8,017 nucleotides of DNA from Planctomycetota bacterium (GTDB taxonomy: Bacteria > Planctomycetota > UBA1135 > UBA2386), in NCBI GenBank assembly GCA_947455805.1, contig CANGSN010000121.1, positions 1 through 8,017 of the forward strand, given 5' to 3'. Position numbers and translations under genes: made by a program. Positions within the stretch are counted from its first letter, which is position 1, and every line of letters starts with the position of its first letter. A model generated the notes under the pieces. It made no database searches. It had not been told where the DNA came from and was given only the letters and a program-made list of their open reading frames with translations. Positions 7,205 through 8,017 of this stretch are shown here, one piece after another.

Positions 7205-8017
7205 TCACAGCGAACGCACCCAGTGCAGCAGCGTGCGCACCGCGGTGCCGGCGGCGCCGGTCTTGTAGTAGTCCTTGGCGAGGCCGCCGTAGGCGGTGCC
7301 GGCGATGTCGAGGTGCACCCACGGCGTGTCGCCCGCGAAGTACGACAGGAACGCGCCGCCGGCGATCGAGCCGTTGCCGTGGTGACCGCCGTTGATGTTG
7401 GCGAGGTCGGCGAACTTGCTCTTCATCTGCTCCTTGTGGCATTCCCACAGCGGCAGCTGCCACAGCGGCTCACAGGCGCGCTTGCCGGCGGCGATCAGCG
7501 CGTCGCACAGCTTCTGGTCGTTGCCCATGATGCCGGCGACCTCGTGGCCGAGCGCCACGACGACGGCGCCGGTCAGCGTCGCCAGGTCGACGATCTGCTT
7601 CGGGCGGTGGAACTTCTTGCCGTAGCAGATCGCGTCGGCGAGCACGAGGCGGCCCTCGGCGTCGGTGTTCAGCACCTCGATCGTGTGGCCGTCCATCGCG
7701 GTGACGACGTCGCCGGGCTTCTGCGCGTCGGGGCCAACACAGTTCTCGGTCGCGGCGATCAGGCCTATGACGTTGCACTTCGGCTTGCTGCCGTCGAGGC
7801 CACCGTGCTTCAGCGCGTGGAACAGGCCGAGCACGGCGCCGGCACCGCACATGTCGTAGCGCATCTCGTCCATCTTCGCGGCCGGCTTGATGCTGATGCC
7901 GCCGGTGTCGAACGTCAGGCCCTTGCCGACGACGCAGACGTTGTCCTTGGCGCCGGGCACGCGGTACTCGAGCACCAGGAACTTCGGCGGCTCGGTGGCG
8001 CCGCGCGCGACGCCGAG
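7205..8017 (-). CDS. pepA: Leucyl aminopeptidase (M17 family), C-terminal catalytic part
   Basis: The frame runs to the window edge, so the N-terminal macro-like domain and the start are missing; 270 residues of the catalytic domain are visible. M17 enzymes are cytosolic hexamers with two metal ions that remove N-terminal residues during peptide turnover; E. coli PepA also binds DNA. Counting from the edge, Lys32 and Asp37 (GKGLTFDTGG), Lys44 and Asp55 (MRYDMCGAG) keep the spacing of E. coli K270, D275, K282 and D293. Asp119, Glu121 and Arg123 form the family signature NTDAEGR, so all metal and catalytic residues are present. About five extra residues lie before the signature compared with E. 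coli, in the loop HGGLDGSKPK. The end has the expected HLDIAGTAY. An apparent GTG start at 7975 is only an internal codon. acs begins 60 bases downstream. Assignment firm; a cytosolic aminopeptidase A name would be equivalent. Confidence 0.95.
   Translation of the reverse strand, partial: LGVARGATEPPKFLVLEYRVPGAKDNVCVVGKGLTFDTGGISIKPAAKMDEMRYDMCGAGAVLGLFHALKHGGLDGSKPKCNVIGLIAATENCVGPDAQKPGDVVTAMDGHTIEVLNTDAEGRLVLADAICYGKKFHRPKQIVDLATLTGAVVVALGHEVAGIMGNDQKLCDALIAAGKRACEPLWQLPLWECHKEQMKSKFADLANINGGHHGNGSIAGGAFLSYFAGDTPWVHLDIAGTAYGGLAKDYYKTGAAGTAVRTLLHWVRSL

Overview
The window is GC-rich DNA with strong G/C preference at third codon positions, which leaves long accidental open frames on the strand opposite most genes. 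It looks like a chromosomal segment of a free-living, aerobic-type Gram-negative bacterium: one gene encodes an exported beta-barrel-like protein with an aromatic C-terminus, and there are housekeeping genes for acetate activation and leucyl aminopeptidase. The RHPE-type histidine phosphatase, the YFRGI-type barrel and the weak Shine-Dalgarno sites would suit a GC-rich planctomycete or a similar lineage. This placement is a guess, and no rRNA or tRNA in the window supports it.

Layout. (1) Positions 1-663, plus strand: C-terminal part of an Rpn/YhgA-like PD-(D/E)XK nuclease with a DUF4351-like tail; its catalytic N-terminus lies outside the window. (2) Positions 664-788: a convergent intergenic gap with two short perfect hairpins. 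(3) Positions 789-1830, minus strand: a two-gene unit in which a histidine-phosphatase-fold protein lacking several catalytic residues is followed by a small receiver-like protein of the cyclic-phosphate-processing (cREC) type. (4) Positions 1869-3455, plus strand: a two-domain KaiC-like ATPase, divergent from unit 3 across only 38 bases. Its first P-loop is intact and its second is degenerate. (5) Positions 3587-4549, plus strand: a secreted, probable outer-membrane beta-barrel protein resembling TorF-type porins. (6) Positions 4633-8017, minus strand, transcribed in the order pepA (leucyl aminopeptidase, 5' end missing), acs (acetyl-CoA synthetase, complete), then a small conserved membrane protein of unknown function. 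Unit 6 is convergent with the barrel gene.

How they may work together. The acs and membrane-protein genes are 22 bases apart and probably cotranscribed. pepA lies 60 bases upstream of acs, and a hairpin in that gap could attenuate read-through. The most unusual area is about 0.8-3.5 kb, where a degenerate phosphatase-fold protein, a receiver-derived protein and a KaiC-like ATPase share a compact divergent locus. This suggests a small nucleotide- or phosphate-sensing module. That is inference from arrangement and residue loss only; nothing in the sequence proves a shared function or a new system.
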